A program made the translations under genes and the position numbers. From Kibdelosporangium persicum (GTDB taxonomy: Bacteria; Actinomycetota; Actinomycetes; Mycobacteriales; Pseudonocardiaceae): a stretch of 64,000 nt of DNA. The notes beneath the pieces were generated by a model. It was given only the letters and a program-made list of their open reading frames with translations, made no database searches and had not been told where the DNA came from. Positions 33,811-42,684 of the stretch are shown here, one piece after another. The stretch's first letter is position 1. Every line of letters starts with the position of its first letter. The DNA lies in assembly GCF_013280595.1 (NCBI RefSeq), contig NZ_JAAATY010000013.1:186001-250000 (forward strand), written 5' to 3'.

Positions 33811-35396
33811 GCGCCGAGCATCCGGATCGTGCCGGGTGCGAGGCTGCCTTCGGTGAGCTCGAAGGTCGCGCCCTTGCCGAAGATGGGACGGTTGGCGTTG
33901 GCGAACGGCACGACGTCGACGTTCTCGGCGAGCGCCCGCTCGGCCTCGGCCCACTTGCCGCAGCCCGCCGTGCCCGCGATCACGGACGCCTCCTGCACCA
34001 ACGCGGCGTACTTCGAGTTCTGGATACCGGCGAAGTTGGTGCCGTTCGGCGGCGTCGGCCCGGAGACGAACGGGACGATCGCACCGGGACTCGAGACGTT
34101 CAACGGGACGATGCCCGCGTCCCACGAGCCCTGGCCCGCGACGATCACCTGGCTGAGCTCGGCGTGCGTGCCGCCCTTCATCGACACCTCGACACCGGCC
34201 TCCTGCCAGAACTTCTGCATCAGCTCGGCTGTGGCCTGCATGGTCGTGCCCAGTTCGGTGGTGTAGAAGAGGGTGATCGCCAGCCGTTTGCCGTCCTTGA
34301 CGCGAATGCCGTCCGATCCGGCTCGCCAGCCGGCCGTGTCGAGCGTGGTCTTCGCGGCCGCCAGGTCGTGCGCGGGCAGCCTGCCGCTGATGGTGTCCGG
34401 ATCGCACGGCGTCATGCCCGGTGCGACAAGGCCTTTGGCGAGCTGGCCGGTCCCGCTGGTCAGCACCTGCGTGAGCTGGCCGAGGTCGAGCGCCTGTGTC
34501 AGTCCTCGGCGGACCGCGGCGTCCGCGCCCGGCAGACCGGGTTTCTGGTTGAACCACAGTTCGCCGAACATCGCCATCACGTCCCGCTGCACCGCTTTCT
34601 GCGCCTGCAGGCGTTGCTGGTCCGGCCCGATCACCCCGGCGGCGTTGGCCTCGCCGGACACCAGCAGGTTCACCGCGGTGCTCTCGTTGGCGACGATGCG
34701 CAGGGTCACCTTGTCCGGCAGGCCCTGTTGGTCGGCCTTCCAGTCGCCGGGACCCCACGCGTAGTCCTTGCGCCGTTCGAGCGTGTAGTGGTCAGCGGGG
34801 ACGACCTCGGTCACGGTGAACATGCCGGTGCCGCTGGCACCCTGTTTGAGCAGGTCGCGGTCCTTCATTCCCTTGTCGCACACGATGTGCAGCGCGCCGA
34901 CCGCGCGGTCGAGGAACGAGTTCGGCACCGGCGAGGTGACCGTCACCGTCCCGGCGGCGTCATCGGCGGTGGCGGTCGCGCCGGGCGGGACGTAGACGCC
35001 GATCCGGCTGGACGAGTTCTTCGGATCGCCGACGAAGTTGATGTTCGCGGCCACCGTGGCCGCGGTCAGCGGGCTGCCGTCGGAGCACGTGATTCCCTTG
35101 CGCAGGGTGAACTTCGCCGTGGTGGTGGTCGCCTCCCACTTCTCGGCGAGGTTGGGAACGCTGGTGCCGTCCTTGTCGAAGGCGACCAGTGAGTCGTACA
35201 GGAACCGGTCGACCTGCATGGTCACCGAGAGAGAGGTGAAGTGCGGGTCGAGGTTGCCCGGGTCACCGGGCAGGACCATGGTGAACGTCTTGCCGTTGAC
35301 CAGGTTCTGGCTCCCGGCGTCGCCGCCGGTGCCGCCGCAGGCCGCGAGGCTCAGCGCCGCCGTGCCCGCCACCGCGATTCTCAGGACCGATCTCAT
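33807..35396 (-). CDS. Peptide ABC importer substrate-binding lipoprotein (SBP_bac_5)
   Basis: 529 residues with a lipoprotein signal peptide (lipobox LAAC near residues 17-20, followed by GGTGG) and a family 5 extracellular solute-binding domain. The typical start TFTMVLPGDPGNLDPHFTS comes after the linker, and VPNLAEKWEATTTTAKFTLRKG and an FTVTEVVPADHY segment lie further in. It captures oligopeptides or related cationic compounds outside the membrane for the downstream permeases. It is the first gene of the ten-gene minus-strand series. A 154-bp divergent region (35397-35550), shared with the lipoprotein gene at 35551, should contain the operon promoter. Confidence 0.93.
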   Translation of the reverse strand: MRSVLRIAVAGTAALSLAACGGTGGDAGSQNLVNGKTFTMVLPGDPGNLDPHFTSLSVTMQVDRFLYDSLVAFDKDGTSVPNLAEKWEATTTTAKFTLRKGITCSDGSPLTAATVAANINFVGDPKNSSSRIGVYVPPGATATADDAAGTVTVTSPVPNSFLDRAVGALHIVCDKGMKDRDLLKQGASGTGMFTVTEVVPADHYTLERRKDYAWGPGDWKADQQGLPDKVTLRIVANESTAVNLLVSGEANAAGVIGPDQQRLQAQKAVQRDVMAMFGELWFNQKPGLPGADAAVRRGLTQALDLGQLTQVLTSGTGQLAKGLVAPGMTPCDPDTISGRLPAHDLAAAKTTLDTAGWRAGSDGIRVKDGKRLAITLFYTTELGTTMQATAELMQKFWQEAGVEVSMKGGTHAELSQVIVAGQGSWDAGIVPLNVSSPGAIVPFVSGPTPPNGTNFAGIQNSKYAALVQEASVIAGTAGCGKWAEAERALAENVDVVPFANANRPIFGKGATFELTEGSLAPGTIRMLGA

Positions 35397-35550
35397 CTGG
35401 CCTCCAAGGGCGTTTCCCCTCGTGGGGAGCCTGCCCCTGCCGGTCCCGGCTGTCTTCGTGCGCGCGAACCAGATATCGCCTTCGCTCTCGTCGGACGGCC
35501 CGAACGCGGTCTGTTACCGTGCTGTCCGGATCGTCGCTGACGGGGGAAAC

Positions 35551-36126
35551 ATGCGCATGATCAGGTTGTGGGGGACGGCGCTGCTGACCGCCGCGTTGCT
35601 GGCCGGTTGCGACAGCACGGAGACGAAGCCGGACCCTGAAGTGAGTGCCGGTGACGGCTCGATCGGCGCGGACGGCTCGGCGTGCCCGTTGCCGGTCACG
35701 TTCGACCTGCCGAAGGGCTGGCAGGCGGAGGCCGTGCCCGGCGACGACTTCCGGATGGGGGAAGTGACACTGGCCTGTGAGATCGACGCCAAACCCGCGG
35801 GCATGATCGGCTTCATCCGGGTGTTCACCGGTGAGACGAAGGGCACCGCTGAGTCGGCGTTGAAGGCCTTCGTGCAGGACTACAAAGGCAAGGGCGAAGG
35901 GGACGCGCAGGAGGCGTACACGGCCATCAAGGTCGGCGGAGTGGACGGCGTGGAGGTCGAGTACGTCAACAGGCCGACCAGCGGCACGAGCAAGCGGGAA
36001 CGTGCGTTCGCGTTGCGGCCCGGCACCACGGCAGTCGTAGTGCATCTCGGCGGCATCGACGACGCCGAGCACGACAGCATGCTGTCGAGCTACCAGCTCG
36101 TGCGGAAGACCGTCGCACTTCGCTGA
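35551..36126 (+). CDS. Small lipoprotein, LpqN/LpqT-like fold possible
   Basis: 191 residues. The signal peptide has lipobox LLAGC (near residues 15-19), followed by a DSTETKPDPE linker. The mature domain of about 150 residues (FDLPKGWQAEAV; FIRVFTGETKGTAESALKAF; VDGVEVEYVN; SSYQLVRKTVALR) has the sequence style of actinobacterial LpqN-like surface lipoproteins. The ATG at 35551 with GGGGGAA just upstream was chosen over a longer in-frame reading that lacks coding character. Divergent from the peptide importer; a role in that uptake is only suggested by position. Confidence 0.75.
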   Translation: MRMIRLWGTALLTAALLAGCDSTETKPDPEVSAGDGSIGADGSACPLPVTFDLPKGWQAEAVPGDDFRMGEVTLACEIDAKPAGMIGFIRVFTGETKGTAESALKAFVQDYKGKGEGDAQEAYTAIKVGGVDGVEVEYVNRPTSGTSKRERAFALRPGTTAVVVHLGGIDDAEHDSMLSSYQLVRKTVALR

Positions 36127-36198
36127 CGACCGCCTTGGGGGTTGGCCGGCGGCGGAAAATCAGGTGGCCTCGGCGTACTGCCTGGGTAGGGTCGGGCG

Positions 36199-36744
36199 GT
36201 GCCCGAGCTGAAGCGGCTGCATGCCGGTCATGCCCCGGCGGTCCTCGCCTTCGAGCTGGCGAACCGCGCCTACTTCGCCGCGTCCGTCCCCGATCGCGGC
36301 GATGACTTCTTCGAACAGTTCACCGACCGGTTCACCGCGTTGCTGGCCGAGCAGGATGCCGGCATCTGCGCTTTCCACGTGCTCGTCGCCGAAGACGGCT
36401 CGGTACTCGGCAGGTTCAACCTGGTCGACATCGAAGACCACACCGCACAACTCGGCTACCGGGTCGCGCAGCACGTTACCGGCCGTGGCGTGGCCACCGC
36501 GACCGTTCGGGAACTGTGCCGGTTGGCGTCCGCCCAGTACGGACTGCGCGTACTGCGGGCGGCCGCCGCCCGCCAGAACGTCGCATCCCAGAAGGTGCTG
36601 ATGAAAGCCGGGTTCGTCGCCGTCGGCGCGGCCGACCCGTCCCACCTCGGCGGCAAGCCAGGCACGTGGTACCAGCGCAACCTAGGCGCCACAAACCCCA
36701 CCCCTCCCCCTCGTGAGTGTTTATCAGGGTTAGAACACGGATAA
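36199..36744 (+). CDS. GNAT N-acetyltransferase (RimJ/RimL type)
   Basis: 181 residues. It has GNAT motif A in RVAQHVTGRGVATATVRELC (acetyl-CoA pyrophosphate loop, near residues 96-110), then YGLRVLRAAAARQNVASQKVLMKAGF, the RimJ/RimL-type signature of N-terminal or small-molecule acetylases. The GTG start follows GTCGGGCG, a weak Shine-Dalgarno. The last 15 residues (from PTPPPRE) are encoded by the left arm and loop of the palindrome at 36706-36759. The original stop was probably lost when this element inserted, or the C-terminus has always run into it. Confidence 0.85.
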   Translation: MPELKRLHAGHAPAVLAFELANRAYFAASVPDRGDDFFEQFTDRFTALLAEQDAGICAFHVLVAEDGSVLGRFNLVDIEDHTAQLGYRVAQHVTGRGVATATVRELCRLASAQYGLRVLRAAAARQNVASQKVLMKAGFVAVGAADPSHLGGKPGTWYQRNLGATNPTPPPRECLSGLEHG

Positions 36745-36759
36745 ACACTCACGAGGGGG
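36706..36759. repeat. Long perfect inverted repeat (20-bp arms, 14-nt loop)
   Basis: Left arm 36706-36725 (C5, TCGTGAGTGTTTATC) pairs perfectly with right arm 36740-36759. The GNAT gene's stop codon lies in the right arm. The position at the 3' end of a gene and the strength of the stem suit a transcription terminator, but the arm length and non-GC-biased core (GTGAGTGTTTATC) also suit a dispersed palindromic repeat element. Only one copy is in this window. Confidence 0.8.
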
Positions 36760-36820
36760 CGTTGGTGCTCGATCGCACGTGGGATGTTTGGGGGTTGGCG
36801 CCCATGAGATCATCCTCGGC

Positions 36821-37648
36821 GTGACCGAGCAGTCCGGATGGGTCCCTGAAAGTGTTGACGACCGACTGCCGAGTGCGGCACGGGTTTATGACTTCCTGTT
36901 GGGCGGCGGGCACAACTTCGCCGTCGACCGGATGGTCGGCGAGAAGGTGCTCGCCGTGCAGCCCGACGGCAGGCTGATCGCCGCGTCGAACCGGGCGTTC
37001 ATGGGACGCGCGGTGCGCTACATGATCGGCCAGGGCATCACGCAGTTCCTCGACCTGGGCTCCGGCATCCCGACGGTGGGCAACGTCCATGAGGTCGCGC
37101 AGAAGGTCAACCCGGACGCTCGTGTGGTGTACGTCGACTACGACGAGGTCGCCGTGTCGCACAGCGAGCTCATGCTGGGCGCCAACGACAACGCCACCAT
37201 CGTGCGCGCTGATCTGTGTGTCCCGGACGAGGTTCTTGCCGCTCCTGAGCTGCGCCGGCTGCTGGACTTCGACCGGCCGCTCGGCTTGCTGATGGTGGCG
37301 GTGTTCCACTTCGTGGCCGACGAACGCAACCCGTCCGCGATCATCGCGCGCTACCGCGAGCACTTGGCGCCGGGCAGCCTGTTCGCGTTGTCCCACCTCA
37401 CCGCGGATCACGCGCCGGACCAGATGGCGGGAGTCGTCGAGGCGATGAAGAACAGCCGGGACCCGATGTACTTCCGCCCGTACGACGAGGTCGCCGCCCT
37501 GTTCGACGGGTTCGACCTGGTGGAGCCGGGCGTGGTCAGTGCGCCGAAGTGGCATCCGGAGATAGGCGTGCAGATCGACCCGGTCGAGGGCGTCTATGCC
37601 GGCGTGGGCCGCAAGCCTGCCCAGGTCCAAAAGTCCACAATGGAATAG
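36821..37648 (+). CDS. SAM-dependent methyltransferase (Methyltransf_19 / DUF574 family)
   Basis: 275-residue protein of the actinobacterial Methyltransf_19 family. It has the conserved N-terminus PSAARVYDFLLGGGHNFAVDR (residues about 17-37), a glycine-rich SAM-binding motif FLDLGSGIPTVGNVHEVA (about 72-90), the acidic loop VYVDYDEVAVSHS, and HLTAD further on. The GTG at 36821 was chosen to give the normal family N-terminus. Family members are abundant in filamentous actinomycetes, and their substrates are mostly unknown. It is convergent with the giant WD40 gene (116-bp gap, without an obvious hairpin). Confidence 0.9.
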   Translation: MTEQSGWVPESVDDRLPSAARVYDFLLGGGHNFAVDRMVGEKVLAVQPDGRLIAASNRAFMGRAVRYMIGQGITQFLDLGSGIPTVGNVHEVAQKVNPDARVVYVDYDEVAVSHSELMLGANDNATIVRADLCVPDEVLAAPELRRLLDFDRPLGLLMVAVFHFVADERNPSAIIARYREHLAPGSLFALSHLTADHAPDQMAGVVEAMKNSRDPMYFRPYDEVAALFDGFDLVEPGVVSAPKWHPEIGVQIDPVEGVYAGVGRKPAQVQKSTME

Positions 37649-37764
37649 TCGGTATCCCGGATTTCCGGTCGCTCAAACGGATCGGCGCCTGTCGGCGTTG
37701 AGTGGCTCGCTCGATCGAGGTAGCCGGCAGTGGCCAGGCGCACGGAGACGTTGTCCTCGGCCGG

Positions 37765-40700
37765 TCATTTCGTGGCGCAGATCGCCGGTTTCGGCCACGT
37801 GGGCACGTATCTCTGCCATTCCTGGTCGGACAGGTCGGCGCCGATGGCCGCACACACCTGGTCGGCTACCCGCGCCGGGTCGGTGGTCCACAGCAGGACG
37901 TTTCCGGTGACCCCGCCGGTCATCAGGCCGTTCGGGGTATAGGCGACGCCTGCGAGGCCGGTGCCCGCGCTGAGGATCGTCGTCGTCGATCGGGTGGCCG
38001 TGTTCCACAGCCGGACCGTTTTGTCCAACGATGTGCTGGCCAGTTCGTGTCCGTCCGGGGAGAAGGCCAGTTTGAGGACTTCGCCCGTGTGGCCTGTCAG
38101 CGTGGCGATCAGTTTGCGGCCGGCGACGTCCCACAGGCGGATGGTCTTGTCGTCGCCCGCGCTGGCCAGCAGTGTTCCGTCAGGGCTGAACACGACGTCG
38201 CGCACCACGCTGGTGTGGCCTGCCAACGGTTCCCCGATCGGGGCCCGAGTCGTTACGTCCCATAGGCGGACCGTCTTGTCGTTGGCGCCGGTGGCGAGGG
38301 TGCGGCCGTCGGGGCTGAACGCTATCCCGGTCACGGAATTCGTATGCCCGGTGAGCGGCGCCCCGGAGGGCAAGCGAGTGGCTACGTCCCACAACCGGAC
38401 GGTCATGTCCATGCCCGCGGTGGCCACCAGGCGTCCGTCGGGGCTGAACGTCAGGCCGCGGACCCAGTCGACATGCCCGGTGAGCGGCGTCCCAATCGGT
38501 GCGTGGCTCACGGTGTCCCACAGCCGCAGTGTTCCGTCCCAGCTGCCCGTCGCCAGTATCCCGCCCTGCGGGCTGAACGCCATCGCACGGACTTCGGCGG
38601 TGTGTCCGCTGAGGGGCGCTTCGAGTGGTTCCCGTGTGGTGGTCGCCCACAACCGCGCCGTCCGGTCATCGGCGGCGGTGCCCAGGAGACGGCCGTCAGG
38701 ACTCACCGTCATGGCGTAGACAGCGTCGGTGTGCGCGGGCATGAGGGTTCCCCGCAGTGACCAGATCAGTGTCGTACCGTCCGAGTCGCCGCCTGCGAGC
38801 GCGGAGCCGTCGGGGCTGAACGTGATGTTGAGGACGCTGCTCGTCGATCCGGTGAGTGCGGAGCCTTGCTGCCGTCCGCTGGTGATGTCCCAGATCCGCA
38901 CCGTCTTGTCCCAGCTGCTGGAGGCCAGCGTGCGGCCGTCCGCGCTGAACGCCACGCCGTAGGTGACGTTGGTGTGCCCGGTCAACGGGGCTCCCACTGG
39001 CGTTCGGGTCGCCACGTCCCATAGGCGCACTGTCTTGTCCGCGCTGGTTGAGGCGAGGAGTCTCCCGTCCCGGCTGAACGCGACACCGTTGGTGACGTTG
39101 GTATGGCCGGTCAACGGGGCTCCGGCCGGGGCTCGGGTCGCCAGGTTCCATAGGCGCACTGTCTTGTCGTTGCTCGATGTGGCCGCTGTGACGCCGTCGA
39201 TGCTGAGGGCTATCCCGGTGATCGGACCGGTGTGACCGACCATCGGCTCGCCGGCCGCGGTCCGGGTGACGGCGTCCCAGGTCCGCACGGTGCCGTCGGC
39301 GCCACCGGTGACGAGCAGGCGTCCGTTGGTGCTGAACGCGATGCCGGTGACGGTGCTCGTGTGCCCGGTCATGGGCTCACCGATCGGTTGGCGGCGCGCG
39401 ACGTCCCACAGCCGTACGGTCCGGTCGTAGGACGCGGTCGCCAGGATTGTCCCATTAGGACTGAACGCCAGACCGTTCACTATCCCGGTGTGCCCGGTCA
39501 AGGGGGCGCCGATCGGGGTCCGGGTCGCCACGTCCCACAGGCGCACGGTCGCGTCTCCTGCCGAGGTGGCCAGGATGCGGCCGTCCTGGCTGTACGCCAC
39601 GTCGCGCACCTCGCCCGTGTGACCGCGCAGCCGGGTGGGCAGCGGGTATGCCTGGGTGCTGATCAGGCTGTCACGACTGGCCGGAACCTCCGGCGCTATC
39701 CGCCACGCGGCGAGGCTGAACTGGGCGGCACGCAAGGGATCGGTCTCGCGTAGCGCGGTGGCCTCAGCGACAAGTTGACGCGCGACCGCCACCCGGTGTT
39801 GGTCACGCGCGTCAGAGCGCTGCTGCAAAGTGATCACGGAGGCGGTGGCAAGCAGCGCCACTACCGCCGCGGTGGCCACCCGCAGGCGAAGCGTGCGCCG
39901 TTTGCGTAATCGGGCCTGCTTGTCCCGCAACTGGATCGCGGCGTCGAGGAACTCACGTTCGTCGGCGTTGAGACTGGCCGCTCGATGCGTCGGGCCGGCC
40001 CACGCAATCACCTGGTCGAGCTGGGTTGCCCGGTAGAGCAACTCGGGGTCGCGTCCGGAGGACTGCCAGACCTGGGTCGCGTCGGTGATCCTGCGATGAA
40101 GCAGCACACTTTCGCGGTCGTCGGTGAGCCAGCGACTCAGCCGGGGCCAGGCGCGGATCAGCGCCTCGTGTGCGACCTCGACGCTGTCGGTGCCGATGAC
40201 GACGAGCCGGGCGGCGGCGAGCTTGTCCAGCACCCGGCTCACGATGGCCGGGTCGCCGACAGTGGCCAGTTCGCCGTGGCGCACACGGCGCCGGGTGTCG
40301 CCGATGCCGTCGCCGAGCGCGATCAGTCGCACGAAAACCTGACGGGCCACTTCCTGTTCCGCGGCATCGAAGTCGGCGTACAGGCACTCGGCAGTCTGGG
40401 CGAGAGCGCCGTGCACGCCGCCACACACCTGGTAGCCCGCACGGGTCATGGTGTTGTTGCGCCGGTGACGCCAGGTTTCCAGCAGCGCGTGCGACAACAG
40501 CGGCAGCCCGCCGGGTTCGTCGGTGATGTCGGCGATCATGGTCGCGACGAGTTCCCGCTCGACGGTCAGCCCGGCCATCGCCGCCGGCTGGGTGATCGCG
40601 GACCGCAGCTCGTCCCGGGTCATCGGGCCGACGAGCACCTGGGCACCCTGCCGGAGCACCTCCAGCAGGCCGGGATGGGTCGCACAGTGCCCGTAGAAGT

Positions 40701-41493
40701 CGGCGCGGACACCCAGGACGACCTGGGCCACCCGGCCCGGGCCTTGGGCGGCGTCCAGCAGGACGTCGACGAACTCGGCCCGTTCCGCCGCGTCCGGGCA
40801 CAGCGTGAACAACTCCTCGAACTGGTCGACCAGCAGCAGGACCCGGGTGCCGCCGGTGGGGTCGGCGTGGCGCAGCGCCCGGTCGAGCCAGCCGGGTTCG
40901 CCGCGGTCTGGTTCACCGCCGCACAGCTCCGCGACGGCTCGGGCGAGCTCCCGCAGCGGCTGACCAGTGGGCGTCACCAGAACGCAGGACCATTGGTGTC
41001 CGGAAAACGCGGGGTGCGAGCGGGTCGCGGGAATGAGCCCCGCGCGGATCAACGAGGATTTCCCGCTACCTGAGGCTCCGAACACCGTGACGACCGGCGT
41101 GCGGGTGACCTGGTGGACAAGGTGCTCGACCAGACTGTCGCGACCGAAGTAGCGATCGGCGTCGTCGGGCTGAAACGCGGCCAATCCGAGGTAAGGCGAG
41201 GGGCCGTCCGAAGCCGGGCGGTCCGGCGTCAACTCCTCGGCAAGCGCCCGATAACGCGTCTCCCATACCTGGGGGTCGCCGCCGCACGCCTGCACGTACG
41301 CCAACGTGACGGTCAACGACGGCAACGTCTGCCCGCCCGCCGCCTCGGCCAACGCCGTCGCCGAATAGTGCGCGCGTCTGGACAACTCCCGATAGCCGGG
41401 CTGTCCCGCCCTTAACCGCAACTGTCGCAGCTCGAACGCGAAACGCTGTAACGAACCCGCATCTGGATCAAGTGGACGCTCACGCCTGCCCAT
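37765..41493 (-). CDS. HTH-STAND NTPase-WD40 protein (nSTAND1, 14 WD repeats)
   Basis: 1242 residues. The N-terminal HTH_XRE-like domain (about 10-80) is followed by a novel STAND NTPase domain (FGRDSLVEHLVHQV, Walker A GASGSGKSS at 139-147, Walker B LLLVDQFEELFTL near 260) and an all-alpha region. A predicted TM helix (ATAAVVALLATASVITLQQ, about 535-555) precedes 14 WD40 repeats of about 42 residues ending in VRLWD-type motifs, enough for two seven-bladed propellers. The repeats are near-identical in places. STAND proteins act as ligand-triggered switches that oligomerise on nucleotide binding; in bacteria some are immune sensors and others regulate development. The C-terminus retains Cys-rich DPARVADQVCAAI. 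Divergent from a small secreted-protein gene. Confidence 0.9.
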   Translation of the reverse strand: MGRRERPLDPDAGSLQRFAFELRQLRLRAGQPGYRELSRRAHYSATALAEAAGGQTLPSLTVTLAYVQACGGDPQVWETRYRALAEELTPDRPASDGPSPYLGLAAFQPDDADRYFGRDSLVEHLVHQVTRTPVVTVFGASGSGKSSLIRAGLIPATRSHPAFSGHQWSCVLVTPTGQPLRELARAVAELCGGEPDRGEPGWLDRALRHADPTGGTRVLLLVDQFEELFTLCPDAAERAEFVDVLLDAAQGPGRVAQVVLGVRADFYGHCATHPGLLEVLRQGAQVLVGPMTRDELRSAITQPAAMAGLTVERELVATMIADITDEPGGLPLLSHALLETWRHRRNNTMTRAGYQVCGGVHGALAQTAECLYADFDAAEQEVARQVFVRLIALGDGIGDTRRRVRHGELATVGDPAIVSRVLDKLAAARLVVIGTDSVEVAHEALIRAWPRLSRWLTDDRESVLLHRRITDATQVWQSSGRDPELLYRATQLDQVIAWAGPTHRAASLNADEREFLDAAIQLRDKQARLRKRRTLRLRVATAAVVALLATASVITLQQRSDARDQHRVAVARQLVAEATALRETDPLRAAQFSLAAWRIAPEVPASRDSLISTQAYPLPTRLRGHTGEVRDVAYSQDGRILATSAGDATVRLWDVATRTPIGAPLTGHTGIVNGLAFSPNGTILATASYDRTVRLWDVARRQPIGEPMTGHTSTVTGIAFSTNGRLLVTGGADGTVRTWDAVTRTAAGEPMVGHTGPITGIALSIDGVTAATSSNDKTVRLWNLATRAPAGAPLTGHTNVTNGVAFSRDGRLLASTSADKTVRLWDVATRTPVGAPLTGHTNVTYGVAFSADGRTLASSSWDKTVRIWDITSGRQQGSALTGSTSSVLNITFSPDGSALAGGDSDGTTLIWSLRGTLMPAHTDAVYAMTVSPDGRLLGTAADDRTARLWATTTREPLEAPLSGHTAEVRAMAFSPQGGILATGSWDGTLRLWDTVSHAPIGTPLTGHVDWVRGLTFSPDGRLVATAGMDMTVRLWDVATRLPSGAPLTGHTNSVTGIAFSPDGRTLATGANDKTVRLWDVTTRAPIGEPLAGHTSVVRDVVFSPDGTLLASAGDDKTIRLWDVAGRKLIATLTGHTGEVLKLAFSPDGHELASTSLDKTVRLWNTATRSTTTILSAGTGLAGVAYTPNGLMTGGVTGNVLLWTTDPARVADQVCAAIGADLSDQEWQRYVPTWPKPAICATK

Positions 41494-41769
41494 CCCTGCC
41501 CCCAGTGGCCCGGATCTTTGTTTGTTCAGCAGCGCGAACGGTACTGAACAAACGTCGCGATGCTATATCTCGAATCGGCAGGACCCAGTTACACGAATGT
41601 CCGGGGCGGACCTGTCACGTGAAAGCTCGCCGGGCGGTGAAGATCAAGGGATTCCAGGACGGGCCGCACAACACTGCCTGGAGCGCGCGATACATGGAGA
41701 TCACTGACCAGGCGCCGGGCAAAGCCGGGAACGTGCAGCGGCCCGGACTCTGACTGTTTCGGAGGGGAA

Positions 41770-42168
41770 ATGATCACAGTATTCAAACGCAGGCTGGCGA
41801 GGTTCGCGGCCGTCGTCGCGGTCGCTGTTCCCGCGACCGTCGGCGCGTCCCCGACGCAGGCATCGGCGGCACCGGCGACGGACACCGTGCAGCCACTGGG
41901 AACGTGCACGTTGGTGTTCTGCGGCAGAATCAAGAACTCGGGCTCGTCCGACGGTGATTTATGGATCATCGACAACTGGCCCCCGGAGAACGCTTCCGGT
42001 GCGTTCCTGCGGCCCGGTGAAACGTCGACGAAGTATTTCAAGGACACCGACGGCGTGTACATCCCCACCGGGTGCAAGGGCGTCCGCGACTGGGCGCCGG
42101 ACTGGTCGGGCGGCGCCTGGTACAAATTCTCCAACCTGTTCGACGAAACCGTCCGCCTTGACTGCTGA
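41770..42168 (+). CDS. Small secreted protein, peptidase-inhibitor-like, unknown family
   Basis: 132 residues with a Sec signal peptide (positive MITVFKRRLARF start, hydrophobic stretch, ASAAPAT cleavage near residue 35). The mature part of about 95 residues has four Cys (C46, C51, C100, C132) and aromatic-rich strands (LWIIDNWPPENA, STKYFKDTDGVYIPTGCKGVRDW, AWYKFSNLF). Pattern and size recall secreted small beta-barrel proteins such as antimicrobial or inhibitor domains, but I do not recognise it. A strong Shine-Dalgarno GGAGGGG precedes the ATG. It is separated from the giant WD40 gene by 276 bp (41494-41769), which holds both promoters and no other gene. Confidence 0.75.
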   Translation: MITVFKRRLARFAAVVAVAVPATVGASPTQASAAPATDTVQPLGTCTLVFCGRIKNSGSSDGDLWIIDNWPPENASGAFLRPGETSTKYFKDTDGVYIPTGCKGVRDWAPDWSGGAWYKFSNLFDETVRLDC

Positions 42169-42194
42169 ACACTGACCGGCGACGCCATGACAGA

Positions 42195-42221
42195 GGGCTC
42201 CGCGCCCGTGGCGCGGAGCCC
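42195..42221. terminator. Bidirectional hairpin terminator
   Basis: Perfect 12-bp stem GGGCTCCGCGCC / GGCGCGGAGCCC with a 3-nt CGT loop, 27 bp after the secreted-protein stop and between two convergent genes. Confidence 0.75.
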
Positions 42222-42293
42222 CGCGAAGTCTGCTCTGGCGCTCGGGTACTCATCGCTGGACTGACCCAGGCGGGCCTGGTGACGCCCCGTAGG

Positions 42294-42554
42294 TCAGGTG
42301 ATCAGCGCCGGACGCCGTCGCCCGGTTGTCTTGCGTCCGAGCCGCCAGACCCAGCGCCATCCGGTCAGGACGGCGACCATCGTGCCACTGAGCGCCAGCG
42401 GGATCGCGATCGCGGTGGGCCCGTCGAAGTGGGCGGTGGTCAGCACGATGGCCATCGCCCAGATCTGCATCAACGTGAACGGGACGGCCACACACGCGGC
42501 GAGGTAGCCGCGCCGCCATCCTCGCGGGTCCGGTGCGGGAGCGTACGGGTCCAT
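42294..42554 (-). CDS. Small membrane protein with two TM segments
   Basis: 86 residues. It begins MDPYAPAPDPRGWRRGYLAACVA, with two hydrophobic segments (about 16-38 and 46-68) and a basic Arg-rich tail (GRKTTGRRRPALIT). The ATG at 42554 has GGAGG 8 bp upstream, a good Shine-Dalgarno, so it was preferred to a GTG nine bases earlier. Unknown family. Confidence 0.65.
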   Translation of the reverse strand: MDPYAPAPDPRGWRRGYLAACVAVPFTLMQIWAMAIVLTTAHFDGPTAIAIPLALSGTMVAVLTGWRWVWRLGRKTTGRRRPALIT

Positions 42555-42684
42555 GATGTACACCTCCTCGTGAAGTCATCACTGATCATGAGACCGCACG
42601 CGGAGGATTTGATCTGCGTCATGTGACACACAGATCCACATCGCGGGTTCAGCCCAGGTGGTGCCGGCCGTGGCGTCCGCACAG

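Noticed and set aside
37675-37745. Short similarity between the sequence after the STAND-WD40 gene and a segment inside it near 39960 (TCGGCGTTGAG ... GCTCGAT)
   Set aside because: Only about 18 matching bases with an interruption; too short to claim a duplicated gene fragment.
39953-40801. Long open frame in another phase inside the STAND-WD40 gene
   Set aside because: Arg/Gly/Pro-rich frame-shift shadow of the STAND domain coding sequence.
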